Source: Natronocalculus amylovorans (GTDB lineage Archaea; Halobacteriota; Halobacteria; Halobacteriales; Haloferacaceae). Taken from it: 64,000 nt of DNA. Position numbers and translations under genes: made by a program. A model generated the notes under the pieces. It was not told the DNA's origin, searched no databases, and saw only the letters and a list, made by a program, of their open reading frames with translations. Positions within the stretch are counted from its first letter, which is position 1, and each line of letters starts with the position of its first letter. This document shows, piece by piece, positions 49,866 through 58,432 of the stretch. The stretch is taken from positions 62,001 through 126,000 of the forward strand of contig NZ_JAKRVX010000002.1 of assembly GCF_023638035.1 (NCBI RefSeq), written 5' to 3'.

Positions 49866-50797
49866 CTGTACCACGGATTCTCTCGGCTGGGCATATCAAC
49901 TGGGATGTAACAATGCACGTTACTGCACTTCCAGATCCGGATGGAGAGGTGCTCATTGAGCAGCTCGTCCAGTCTGGTGGCGGCAGCGCGGCAAACGTTG
50001 CGGTTGCATTAGTCAATTTAGGGCATTCCGCAGCCGTGTATGGAAGCGTTGGGGGAGATGATGCCGGCTCAATGGCATTACAAGAACTCGATCGAGCCGG
50101 TGTTGACACAACACATGTGCAGGTTCATGCGGACAAACAGACCTCGGTGAAGTACCTCATTGTTGATGCAGCGGGTGATGTGATGGTACTTGCAAACGAC
50201 GGTGCAAACGAGGCGTTTAGCGCCCGATCGCTTGGAGAGGATGTGTTCGATTCGATCGACCACCTGCATCTTACGAGCCAAGAGCCCGCTGTGGCAGCAG
50301 CGCTTGCGGAAGCTGCCCACAAGTATCATGTCACTGTGAGTTTCGACCCGGGTCGTCGTGTTGGCGATCGAGACTTTTCGGCGACGATCGCCGCCTGTGA
50401 CATACTCTTTTTGAATCAACATGAGGCCGCAGAGTTAGATGTTAGCTCGATTGATGCGGTATCTGATGACCATATTGTGGTTATCAAACGTGGCGAGGAT
50501 GGGGCACTCATACACACGCCAACCGGAGAGCAAACACATTCAGGATTCGACATTGACGTGGTTGATACAACTGGCTCCGGGGATGCGTTTGCAGCCGGAT
50601 TTCTCTCAACCCTTTTGTCTCACTCATCTCCAAAGCCGAAGCTACCAACCGCTGTGGATGCATATGAATTGCCGCTTGCGGTCGCAAATGCGTGTGGTGC
50701 GGTCACCGCAAAAAAGCCGACAGCACGTGCGGAGCTTTCGTATACACGTATAGAGTCGCTTCTTCAGCACAAGATCAAAGAGCCGATCGGTGAGTGA
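49862..50797 (+). CDS. PfkB family sugar kinase, candidate ribose-1-phosphate kinase
   Basis: A 311-residue ribokinase-type kinase with both signatures: QSGGGSAANVAVALVNLG near 37-54 and VVDTTGSGDAFAAGFL with catalytic Asp241. It overlaps the R15P isomerase gene by 4 bases. In halophilic archaea a PfkB enzyme that phosphorylates ribose 1-phosphate to ribose 1,5-bisphosphate has been reported, feeding the isomerase. Gene context makes that the most likely role here; a nucleoside or ribose kinase cannot be excluded from sequence. Confidence 0.85.
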   Translation: MTVPRILSAGHINWDVTMHVTALPDPDGEVLIEQLVQSGGGSAANVAVALVNLGHSAAVYGSVGGDDAGSMALQELDRAGVDTTHVQVHADKQTSVKYLIVDAAGDVMVLANDGANEAFSARSLGEDVFDSIDHLHLTSQEPAVAAALAEAAHKYHVTVSFDPGRRVGDRDFSATIAACDILFLNQHEAAELDVSSIDAVSDDHIVVIKRGEDGALIHTPTGEQTHSGFDIDVVDTTGSGDAFAAGFLSTLLSHSSPKPKLPTAVDAYELPLAVANACGAVTAKKPTARAELSYTRIESLLQHKIKEPIGE

Positions 50798-50803
50798 CCA
50801 GTC

Positions 50804-52051
50804 TTATCGCGGCGTTTCAGTTCCCCACTTTTCAACAGCGACCGCTAACTCTGGATGATCTGTCGCATACTCTTCAAGCGACACACCTGCAACTGACGCG
50901 TCAACTGCCTGACGAAACGCTTTCGCCCCTGCGTGAGTCCCATCAGGGTGCCCGTGGATCCCACCACCGGCTTGGATACCAATGTTTGTTCCACATCGGT
51001 TGATTACTTCAGGAACTAATCCCGGATGGAGACCACCTGATGCCATTGGAAGAACATCGTTCATTCCATAGAGTTCTCCATAGAGCCACTCGTTGATGCC
51101 AACGGTATCTTCGTTAGCGAGCTTTCCGAGGTCTGCAGTTCCCGTATGTAGCTGATCAACACCACAGAGTCGGCTCACCTGTGCAAGAACGCGCATTGAG
51201 ATGCCGTGATCCGGAAGCCGATCGAACGCCGCGTGCATTGCACGGTGGGCATGAATTGCAAGCCCAAGCTCCGCACATCGTTTTTGAACCGGTTGCACCG
51301 CACCCCAACCAGTAGTGATCACGTCAACCATCACGTACTCGCCGCCGACTTCATTGACCATATCAATCCGCTCGAGCATCGTGTTCGTATCTGCAGTAAC
51401 GTTGATCAGGTACGACTTCTTCTCGCCGGTTTCGTCTTCAGCCCGATCGCGTGCAGCAAAGCTCTCTGTGAGCCGATCGTGAAACGGATTAAACGCCTGA
51501 TCGGTGAGGTTTTCGTCATCTTTGAGCAGATCAATCCCACCAGTCCACGCCTCATACCCAACTTCGACGTGCCGATCTGTCGAAAGCCCGACTTTTGGTT
51601 TGGGGACTGTGGCAGTGATTGGCCGCTCCCCAGCATCAAATATCTCGTTTCGAACAGCCGACCCAAATGTTGGCCCATCAAACGAGGAGACGATCGCTTC
51701 TGGCCACTCACAATCCTTGAGCCGAATCCGCTCAACTGCTTTCATCCCCATAATATTGCCTGCGATGCAGGAGAGAATCTGGGGCATGTTATCCTTCTCA
51801 AACAGGTCCGCAGGATACGCGACGCTAATTTCGTTGCCATCAATCGCAAACGCGGTTGCGCTGAGATCGGTGAAATCATCACCCACGGTGAGCGCAGCCC
51901 ACGTTCCGTTGGAGCTCTCGGAAGCAACTCGGCTTGCAGCAGCTTCCATATCCATCTCTTCGGCGGGGACAATGGAGAACTGACAGACGAGGTCTGTCTC
52001 AGTTGGCGTGTACGATAGATCGAGGAAGTCTTCGTAGGTTATTCCAGCCAT
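50804..52051 (-). CDS. rbcL: Ribulose-1,5-bisphosphate carboxylase, archaeal type III
   Basis: A 415-residue RuBisCO large subunit. Residues seen: Lys151 in TVPKPKVGLS, the carbamylated lysine Lys177 in GGIDLLKDDENL, HAHRAMHAAF with His267/His269, Lys310 in GTADLGKL, SGGLHPG and GGGIHGHP. All active-site motifs appear intact, so it should be a true carboxylase of the form III group rather than a RuBisCO-like protein. In archaea it converts RuBP from nucleotide salvage plus CO2 to two 3-phosphoglycerates. It converges with the kinase gene, 6 bp between stops. Confidence 0.94.
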   Translation of the reverse strand: MAGITYEDFLDLSYTPTETDLVCQFSIVPAEEMDMEAAASRVASESSNGTWAALTVGDDFTDLSATAFAIDGNEISVAYPADLFEKDNMPQILSCIAGNIMGMKAVERIRLKDCEWPEAIVSSFDGPTFGSAVRNEIFDAGERPITATVPKPKVGLSTDRHVEVGYEAWTGGIDLLKDDENLTDQAFNPFHDRLTESFAARDRAEDETGEKKSYLINVTADTNTMLERIDMVNEVGGEYVMVDVITTGWGAVQPVQKRCAELGLAIHAHRAMHAAFDRLPDHGISMRVLAQVSRLCGVDQLHTGTADLGKLANEDTVGINEWLYGELYGMNDVLPMASGGLHPGLVPEVINRCGTNIGIQAGGGIHGHPDGTHAGAKAFRQAVDASVAGVSLEEYATDHPELAVAVEKWGTETPR

Positions 52052-52103
52052 GCCATTTGCGTTCGCGTGGCAAGGTAATAAAACATGACCTCAATCTGAC
52101 GGA

Positions 52104-52409
52104 TCAACGAACTCCTCTAGTCAGACCACCAATAAGGCCACCACCAACTGCAATTACGATCGGAAGCAGTGCAAGGATATCCATCGCAAGGAGTCGATCG
52201 AAATGACCGTTTATGACGACCTGTCCGACAAATGCGACCGCAATGAGGATACCAAACCCAACTCCTAACAGCACACCTTCGCGAACCGACCGACCAAGCT
52301 GCGCAAGGAGCGCCGCACCGAATATAATACCAAGCCAATGGGCACTCGCCATTCCAACCCCTGCAATTGTCAGAAGCGTTGCTGCAACAATCCGATCGAA
52401 CTGTGTCAT
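52104..52409 (-). CDS. Small membrane protein coupled to the acylase gene
   Basis: A 101-residue protein of almost only hydrophobic helices (about four), starting MTQFDRIVAATLLTIAGVGMA and ending GGGLIGGLTRGVR. The start overlaps the stop of the upstream acylase gene as ATGA, so the two are translationally coupled. It is not recognised as a known family beyond general DUF5518-like small haloarchaeal membrane proteins; that label is uncertain. Confidence 0.78.
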   Translation of the reverse strand: MTQFDRIVAATLLTIAGVGMASAHWLGIIFGAALLAQLGRSVREGVLLGVGFGILIAVAFVGQVVINGHFDRLLAMDILALLPIVIAVGGGLIGGLTRGVR

Positions 52410-54781
52410 TGTTCACCCCCGAACTGGAACCGCACATCTCCATCCTGTGTCAGCGACAACGGCTTGTATTCGCCATCTGCCCACTGTTTAAGCTGATCGT
52501 GGTAGTGTGCAGAAAAGTACCGACCGGAGTTTCCGCCCGGGGCAATCGCTTCTGCAGTTCCGTCAGGAGACCAGATCATCCGCCAACTGCTCCCAGCAAC
52601 ATCGGTTCGGCGATAGTTCATCAGCGTCGCTGGTGAGCCATCCGTTGGGTATGAGGGATAGTTCAAAAACGAGAGGCCAAACGGATGCGTCATCTCCCCA
52701 GTGGTATTTACATCGCCATACACTGCTGCTGATTCGGATGTAAGCCGATCGACTGCAGTTTGAAGCGCAGCCTCCAACAGTTCCGCTCTCGATCGGTCAT
52801 CGAACCACTCGCTCTCGGGATCTAATCCTGCAATAACCCAATCAGTGGGATATGATTCGGGGAGTCCAATCTCTGCTAACTGCTCCGAAAAGAGCAACTC
52901 GCGATACGATCGGATGAAATAATCAAAGAGTAATGCAGCTTCTTCAGTTCTGTCCATGCGTCCATCCCAGTTCTCAAGCAGTGTAATATGCTCTCTGAGT
53001 GGTGATTCTTCAGAAACCGTCGTAGATAGCATGGGAACGAACTGTTGGACACGAAGATCAACCGTATCGCGGTGCATCTCACGCATAAATGCGGGTGTTA
53101 CCGGTTGGTCACTATCGATGCGTTCGTCGAGCATCTCATACAGCCGGATGCCACGATATGGCGCACTGTATGACTCTGCAAAGTAGTACGGATACTCGGA
53201 GTCGTCAATGATTCGTTGGTTTGCGGTCCCGATCGCTTCCGGATTGATCACATGAGGCATCTCCTCGAACGGAATGAACCCGGAGCCATCCCAGTTTGGC
53301 CGATCAAATGGTCGGTATCCATCCCACTCCCCCTCTCCTATAGACCCGTCAAAAATTTGATTCCCAGCTACAGGTTCGCCATCCGTTTGTCGGATTGGCA
53401 CGCGTCCAGTAACGTAGTGAAACGTGTTTCCATCCGTATCCGCATACACTAAACACTGTGTTGGGAGATCAAATTTTGATGTTGCCTGCAAGAATGAGTC
53501 CATCTCGTCGCTGTGTGTGTACTCGTGGATTGCTTCGGTCGTCCGAGTTGCACCAAATCCGGTCCATGCAACCGCAACCTCGCTTCCATGCTCCTCGATA
53601 ATCGGCCCGTGAACGGTCCGCCGTCTGGTTACTGTCCGATCGGTAGCTCCGGCAACTCGAAGCCGCCGCTCTTCTGTTTCATACGATCGCCACCCGTCTC
53701 GGTATCGGTACTCGTCACCATCTGACTCGTATGTATAAAAGTCGATGACGTCCGCACCAGCGTTTGTGAATCCCCACGATGCGGTTTCTGTCGCGCCGAT
53801 AATGACGAACGGAACGCCGGGAAACGTCACTCCCCGAACATTGATATCGCCTGTTTCAATGTGTTGCTCATACCAGATCGGCGGTGCTTGCAACAACAGA
53901 TGTGGATCGTTCGCCAAAATTGGTTCGCCACTTTCGGTATGTTCTCCGGAGACGATCCAGCTGTTTGAACCGATTCCAGGTGGTGACTCAAATTCTGAAA
54001 GCCGGTTGACAAGCGCGGCGTCCAGTTGGTGTGTGTTGGTCTTCGATGCGCCGATCGACTGCGCTCCCGCCGGCCTATCCGTTCCATTTCGTAGAATTGG
54101 TGCATCGTGATCGAGCCGATCGGGATAGAGCTCATCGGCAGCGGCAGTGCCAAGCGTCTCTGCAACGAGAGCTTTCCGAAGGGTTCGAAATGAGCCTGTG
54201 AGCGTCCACGAGATCTGCTTCTCCATCAACAGCGTATCTGCCGGCGTCCACGGTCGAGGCTCGAATCCGAGTAGTCCAAACTCCGGCGGAAGCTTCCCTT
54301 CCGAAATTCGTGCGTTGACACCATCCACGTATGCTTGTATGAGCTCCCCAACGCGCGTTCCTTCGAGTGCGTTCCATGTTGCTGACGCTGCATCGTCAAA
54401 ACACATCTTGAGGTAGAACTCATCAGACGAAACGGTATCCGGACCAACCACTTCTGAGAGCTGTCCGCGCATCTGTCTGCGCTGAAGATCGAGTTGAAAC
54501 AACCGATCGGCCGCCTGCACGTACCCAGTTGCATAGTATGCTGCCGCCTCGCTATCGGCGGAGATATGCGGCACGCCGTACCCATCCGTTCGAACGGTCG
54601 CTGCACCGTGTGGCCCCTGTAGGGTGCGCCGATCCGATTGTGTTTCATCCCACACGCCACCGGAGAGCGGGGCAAATCCATCAAGATAGCTCCGAATCGG
54701 AGAGAGCACCCCACCAGCGGTGACACCACCAACGATCGCTGCAAGAAGCCCTCGGCGTGTTCGATCGGGGTCGTTAGACAT
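52406..54781 (-). CDS. Penicillin acylase family Ntn-hydrolase with Tat signal
   Basis: A 791-residue precursor of the penicillin/AHL acylase family. A Tat signal with RR at 9-10 (DRTRRGLLAAIVGGVTAGG) predicts export. The self-cleavage site is Gly271-Ser272 in GIGSNSWIVSGEHT, where Ser272 becomes the N-terminal nucleophile, giving an alpha chain of about 240 residues and a beta chain of about 520. ANDPHL and TNAGADVIDFYTY in the beta chain fit the family. Haloarchaea lack peptidoglycan, so the substrate is more likely acyl-amides such as acyl-homoserine lactones, lipids or peptides. Confidence 0.92.
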   Translation of the reverse strand: MSNDPDRTRRGLLAAIVGGVTAGGVLSPIRSYLDGFAPLSGGVWDETQSDRRTLQGPHGAATVRTDGYGVPHISADSEAAAYYATGYVQAADRLFQLDLQRRQMRGQLSEVVGPDTVSSDEFYLKMCFDDAASATWNALEGTRVGELIQAYVDGVNARISEGKLPPEFGLLGFEPRPWTPADTLLMEKQISWTLTGSFRTLRKALVAETLGTAAADELYPDRLDHDAPILRNGTDRPAGAQSIGASKTNTHQLDAALVNRLSEFESPPGIGSNSWIVSGEHTESGEPILANDPHLLLQAPPIWYEQHIETGDINVRGVTFPGVPFVIIGATETASWGFTNAGADVIDFYTYESDGDEYRYRDGWRSYETEERRLRVAGATDRTVTRRRTVHGPIIEEHGSEVAVAWTGFGATRTTEAIHEYTHSDEMDSFLQATSKFDLPTQCLVYADTDGNTFHYVTGRVPIRQTDGEPVAGNQIFDGSIGEGEWDGYRPFDRPNWDGSGFIPFEEMPHVINPEAIGTANQRIIDDSEYPYYFAESYSAPYRGIRLYEMLDERIDSDQPVTPAFMREMHRDTVDLRVQQFVPMLSTTVSEESPLREHITLLENWDGRMDRTEEAALLFDYFIRSYRELLFSEQLAEIGLPESYPTDWVIAGLDPESEWFDDRSRAELLEAALQTAVDRLTSESAAVYGDVNTTGEMTHPFGLSFLNYPSYPTDGSPATLMNYRRTDVAGSSWRMIWSPDGTAEAIAPGGNSGRYFSAHYHDQLKQWADGEYKPLSLTQDGDVRFQFGGEQ

Positions 54782-54791
54782 ACCTGCAGGT
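54782..54791 (-). promoter_or_regulatory. ACCTGCAGGT palindrome abutting the acylase start codon
   Basis: A perfect 10-bp palindrome directly precedes the ATG at 54781 on the minus strand. Similar flush palindromes occur at uspA, the amphi-Trp gene and two kinase genes. At 10 bp chance occurrence is realistic. Confidence 0.25.
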
Positions 54792-54855
54792 CACAAGCGA
54801 TCGCAATAAAACAAGAGAGAATAAACCGGGTGAAACGAAACTGGTGTGGCTAACC

Positions 54856-55338
54856 TTAGTGGTCGCCAGCGTCTTCGTAAACCCAGACTGCGTTCGAGAG
54901 ATCGTAATCAACGAGTTCATCCTCATCAAAGAAGAGGTCGATCTCGCGTTCGTTTGCACCCTCGTCCTCGTGATCCGAGCCGTGGATGACGTTGTGACCG
55001 AGATCCAAACCGAAGTCACCGCGGATTGTTCCTGGTGCGGAGTCGGCTGGATCGGTTTCGCCCATCATACCGCGGACCTGACGGGTTGCGTCAGCGCCTT
55101 CCCAGACCATTGCAAAGACTGGTCCGGAGGTGATGAACTCAACAAGACCGTCAAAGAACGGCTTGTCTTTGTGCTCGCCGTAATGGTCGTGGGCAAGCTC
55201 CTCGTCGATCTGCATGAGTTTTGCACCGACAAGTTTGAGACCGCGCTGTTCGAAGCGTGAGACGATGTCACCGATGAGTCCGCGCTGGACACCATCCGGT
55301 TTGACCATCACGAACGTACGCTCGTCGTGGTGGCTCAT
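54856..55338 (-). CDS. ndk: Nucleoside diphosphate kinase
   Basis: A 160-residue NDK that equilibrates nucleoside tri- and diphosphates. [15 protein letters not shown] at the start and the active-site His in [21 protein letters not shown] end segment are typical; haloarchaeal NDKs are characteristically acidic with this C-terminal EDAGDH tail. The start overlaps the rpl24e stop by 4 bases; last gene of the rpl7ae-rps28e-rpl24e-ndk operon. Confidence 0.97.
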   Translation of the reverse strand: MSHHDERTFVMVKPDGVQRGLIGDIVSRFEQRGLKLVGAKLMQIDEELAHDHYGEHKDKPFFDGLVEFITSGPVFAMVWEGADATRQVRGMMGETDPADSAPGTIRGDFGLDLGHNVIHGSDHEDEGANEREIDLFFDEDELVDYDLSNAVWVYEDAGDH

Positions 55339-55535
55339 CGATCTCCACCTTTACCGCGCTGTCTGCGTCCTGCTTCGGTCCACTCAAGGTCTCGTGCCTC
55401 ACGGCCGAGCAGATAGTTCTTTTCTGCTTTTGAGTCCTTGAAGTGGAGGATCGTTCCGTCCGTTTTGACGTACATCGTGCCCGTTCCGGGCTCGATCTCC
55501 TCGCCTGAATAATCGCAGGTGCGTGTTTCGACCAT
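55335..55535 (-). CDS. rpl24e: 50S ribosomal protein L24e
   Basis: A 66-residue L24e with the zinc ribbon start [19 protein letters not shown] (one Cys of the usual four; the haloarchaeal form often lacks the rest) and [22 protein letters not shown]. Overlaps rps28e by one base and ndk by four. Structural protein of the large subunit. Confidence 0.95.
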   Translation of the reverse strand: MVETRTCDYSGEEIEPGTGTMYVKTDGTILHFKDSKAEKNYLLGREARDLEWTEAGRRQRGKGGDR

Positions 55536-55759
55536 TATCTTCCTCCAATGGAGTCTGCATCACGTTGGGTCTCTCGGAGTTGGAGCACATCTCCTTCTCG
55601 GACAGGCCCAAGCACGTTTCGGGTGATAATCCGACCCTGATTCGAGCCTTCACGGATACGGCATTTGACCTGCATGGCCTCGCCGTGCATCCCGGTCTTG
55701 CCGACGATCTCGATGACCTCTGCAGCCGTCGAATCGCCGTTGTTGTCCTCTGCGCTCAT
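55535..55759 (-). CDS. rps28e: 30S ribosomal protein S28e
   Basis: A 74-residue S28e, recognised by [21 protein letters not shown] and [20 protein letters not shown]. It follows rpl7ae by 6 bases and overlaps rpl24e by one. The N-terminus has a short acidic extension usual for haloarchaea. Confidence 0.96.
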   Translation of the reverse strand: MSAEDNNGDSTAAEVIEIVGKTGMHGEAMQVKCRIREGSNQGRIITRNVLGPVREGDVLQLRETQRDADSIGGR

Positions 55760-55765
55760 GGTGGA

Positions 55766-56128
55766 TTACCGGAGTTCCTCGACCTTCTCACTGATGTCTT
55801 CGACATCCGAGGATGCCTCACCAGCGTCGACGATTGCCGCTGCCGCGCTGCCGACTTCAAGACCGGCTGCGTGGCCAACATCGTCCTGTGTCTCGACGAA
55901 GACAACTGGAATGCCTTTCTCTTCGGCGAGCTCTGGAAGATGCATGACGATCTCCTCCGGGGAGACGTCCTCTGCGACGAAGACGAGCTGTGCGTTGCCG
56001 CGCTCGACTGATTTCGTCGTCTCGTTTGTTCCTTTCTTTACACTACCTGTGTCTCGTGCGACCTCGAGGGCCTCAAGGGCTCGCTCTGCGAGGTCGGCTG
56101 GAATTTCGTAATCTACGTAAACTGCCAT
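55766..56128 (-). CDS. rpl7ae: 50S ribosomal protein L7Ae
   Basis: A 120-residue kink-turn binding protein that serves the ribosome, box C/D and H/ACA guide RNPs and RNase P in archaea. [41 protein letters not shown] is diagnostic. First gene of the ribosomal operon. Unlike many genes here it has a leader with a Shine-Dalgarno-like GGTGA at 56135-56139. Confidence 0.97.
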   Translation of the reverse strand: MAVYVDYEIPADLAERALEALEVARDTGSVKKGTNETTKSVERGNAQLVFVAEDVSPEEIVMHLPELAEEKGIPVVFVETQDDVGHAAGLEVGSAAAAIVDAGEASSDVEDISEKVEELR

Positions 56129-56134
56129 GGTTGT

Positions 56135-56146
56135 TCACCTTCTCCT
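56135..56146 (-). promoter_or_regulatory. Shine-Dalgarno-like leader motif of rpl7ae
   Basis: On the minus strand AGGAGAAGGTGA ends 6 bases before the ATG at 56128; the GGTGA part is complementary to the UCACC of the 16S rRNA 3' end. It implies a leadered mRNA for this ribosomal operon, in contrast to the leaderless-type promoters elsewhere. The rest of the 56147-56307 gap holds no ORF that I could support. Confidence 0.45.
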
Positions 56147-56307
56147 ACTCGTGGGCTCGCACGTTTGCGCCAGTGGTTGGTCCCTAATGGCACAAAGCAT
56201 CATCAACCCCGAATAGGCTGTAAAACTGAATTCGGCGTGACCCCATAAAAGCGCTTTCAATGTGTTGCAGGCGTGTGAGGCCTCACCACGGTGGCGTGTG
56301 GCGTTTT

Positions 56308-56754
56308 TCAGTCAGTTGTTTGTCGGCTAACCATCACAAGCCCGATCATTGAAAATACTACGTTATCATCCTGATTGAGCGTCTCGGTTTTGGCGTGAAT
56401 GAGGCCACGATGTTCGGTCTCTTTGTACGTTTCAAGAATTGTGTTTCGGACCCGAAGCGTATCACCTGGTCGAACTGGTTTGTACCATCGAAGCTCATCG
56501 ACACCTTTTGCACCGAGTGTTGCAATCTCATTAAGGAACCCTTCAACGAGCAGTCGCATTGTTATCGATGCCGTATGCCATCCGCTCGCAATGACACTGC
56601 CGTACATCGACTCTTCGGCGGCCCGATCGGGATCGGTATGAAACCACTGTGGGTCATACTGCTCGGCAAACGAGACCAACTCTTCGAGCGTAACCTCGTA
56701 TGAGCCATATACACCAGTTTCGTCAACAGCAATGTCTTCAAAATATCGAACCAT
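56308..56754 (-). CDS. MaoC family (R)-specific enoyl-CoA hydratase-like protein
   Basis: A 148-residue single hot-dog protein with VRYFEDIAVDET, the catalytic stretch FAEQYDPQWFHTDPDRA (Asp and His) and VIASGWHTASITMRLL. MaoC proteins hydrate 2-enoyl-CoAs, in haloarchaea often for PHA or fatty-acid metabolism. It is monocistronic; the CoA substrate cannot be assigned. Confidence 0.92.
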   Translation of the reverse strand: MVRYFEDIAVDETGVYGSYEVTLEELVSFAEQYDPQWFHTDPDRAAEESMYGSVIASGWHTASITMRLLVEGFLNEIATLGAKGVDELRWYKPVRPGDTLRVRNTILETYKETEHRGLIHAKTETLNQDDNVVFSMIGLVMVSRQTTD

Positions 56755-56789
56755 TATGTACTACTCACACCCCACGTAGAAAAATCGTC

Positions 56790-57731
56790 TCAGAGGCTAT
56801 CGATGCTGTTTCTGGCCAACTGTGTGGTGATCTCTGAAATGAACTCGTATTTTACGAGTGCAAACCCAGCAAAAACAGCAGTAAAGCCGACAACCACCGT
56901 TGAGTCAATGACCGAACCAAGCAGGAGCCAACTCATTCCGATCGCAACCACCGGCTCTAGATAGCTCACGAGATTGATCTGTGTTGCACCAACCCGATCG
57001 TGCAGTTCAAAGTAAATAAAGAACGCAATCACACCCGAAATAACTGTGAGGTACGTAAGCGAAATAATTGCAGTTTGGGACCACTCGATCGCCGTAACTG
57101 TCTCACCACGAATAGCTGCACCAACGAACAAGGAGGTGGCTCCAATGAGCATCGCCCACGAGATCAGCGCCAGCAGTGGAAGTGTCGTATCAAGCGGCTT
57201 GATAAGGACAGAGCCGATTGCCCATGAAAGTGCCCCAAAAAATATCAAAACAATGCCGATCGTGCTTGCGTCAAACACCATCCCTGGATCTGGATTAATG
57301 ATAACAACGACACCAATCAGCCCGAGGAGTACACCACCGAGTTGAATCGGTGTCAGCCGTTCAGCTGGCAGCATAACGCTTGCAAGAAGCACAGTCAAAA
57401 CGGGCGTGAGACTCACGATGACTGCAGCGATTGCACCGGAGACGTAGAGCTCACCGAGGTAGAGTAGCCCGTGATATGCACCCACAATCAAAACACCAGA
57501 GACCGAGACAGAGAGCCACTCTTTTGGCGTTTGAGGAAGCCACCGAGTCGAGATGTACACTGCATATATAAGGAGAATTGCACCGGCGATCGCATATCGA
57601 ATCCCTGCAAAGACGAGCGGTGGAAAGTATGCGAGTCCCGCTTCAATCGCAACAAACGAGGTCCCCCAAAACAGTGATAACAGAATGAACAGTACCCCAG
57701 TCCGATCAGCTATCAACGATCGAGATATCAT
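56790..57731 (-). CDS. EamA/DMT superfamily transporter
   Basis: A 313-residue protein with ten predicted helices in two EamA repeats (LLSLFWGTSFVAIEAGLAYFPPLVFAGIRYAIAGAILL and VLIFFGALSWAIGSVLIKPLD). Family members export amino acids, nucleobases or other metabolites. It is divergent from an Lrp/AsnC-type regulator (185 bp gap), the common arrangement for an amino-acid exporter under Lrp-type control, but substrate is unproven. Confidence 0.93.
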   Translation of the reverse strand: MISRSLIADRTGVLFILLSLFWGTSFVAIEAGLAYFPPLVFAGIRYAIAGAILLIYAVYISTRWLPQTPKEWLSVSVSGVLIVGAYHGLLYLGELYVSGAIAAVIVSLTPVLTVLLASVMLPAERLTPIQLGGVLLGLIGVVVIINPDPGMVFDASTIGIVLIFFGALSWAIGSVLIKPLDTTLPLLALISWAMLIGATSLFVGAAIRGETVTAIEWSQTAIISLTYLTVISGVIAFFIYFELHDRVGATQINLVSYLEPVVAIGMSWLLLGSVIDSTVVVGFTAVFAGFALVKYEFISEITTQLARNSIDSL

Positions 57732-57916
57732 TGTATATTTCTACAGAAGAATTAGGTTGTGTTATAGTTTACTACAGCTAATTTCACGAGGGTGGTCAAA
57801 ATAGCCTGTTATGTATGATTGTTTAGAGTCAGAAGTAGGTTATTGCAGATCTCTTAGAGACAACACCAAAAGTGGAGGATTAATACGGATAACAGACACA
57901 ATAGCGTATAGAACGC

Positions 57917-58417
57917 ATGGACGAACGGGATATCACACTGCTGAAGGCTATCTCTGATCTTGAAACGGGGAGCCCTGAAAAACTACACGAAGAAACCGGA
58001 ATACCAATTTCAACGATCCACTATCGTCTTTCGAACCTCAAAGAGGAAGGAGTGCTCAAGAATGACCTCTACGATATTGATTTAGAGAAATTTGGCATTG
58101 GCGTCACCGTTATTGTAGAAATCTTAGTTGATTACAGCGGTTCATATGAAGAATTAGGCGAGCAGATTGAGGCGATCGAAGGCGTTACGCAGGTGTTTTT
58201 CACCATGGGTGAGACGGATTTCATTGCAGTTGCTCGGCTAACGGGGAGAAAGATGGTTGAACGGCTCATCCGCCAGTTCGAAGAGATAGAGGAGGTGGAA
58301 CGAACAAACTCGACGTTCGTTATTTCGCCACTGAAAGACACACACAGAGCACTTCAGAGCTACAGTCTTGAAACGCTACTTGATGAGTTAGATGAAAGCC
58401 GCGTTGGAAACCAGTAG
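57917..58417 (+). CDS. Lrp/AsnC family transcriptional regulator
   Basis: A 166-residue Lrp-type regulator: an N-terminal HTH (MDERDITLLKAISDLETGSPEKLHEETGIPISTIHYRLSNL, read as separate helices) and a RAM/ACT domain (GVTVIVEILVDY, VTQVFFTMGETDFIAVARL). Divergent from the EamA transporter, which is the obvious candidate target. A TATA-like GATTAATAC lies about 30 bp before the ATG. Confidence 0.92.
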   Translation: MDERDITLLKAISDLETGSPEKLHEETGIPISTIHYRLSNLKEEGVLKNDLYDIDLEKFGIGVTVIVEILVDYSGSYEELGEQIEAIEGVTQVFFTMGETDFIAVARLTGRKMVERLIRQFEEIEEVERTNSTFVISPLKDTHRALQSYSLETLLDELDESRVGNQ

Positions 58418-58432
58418 ACTCGGTTAGGTCAG

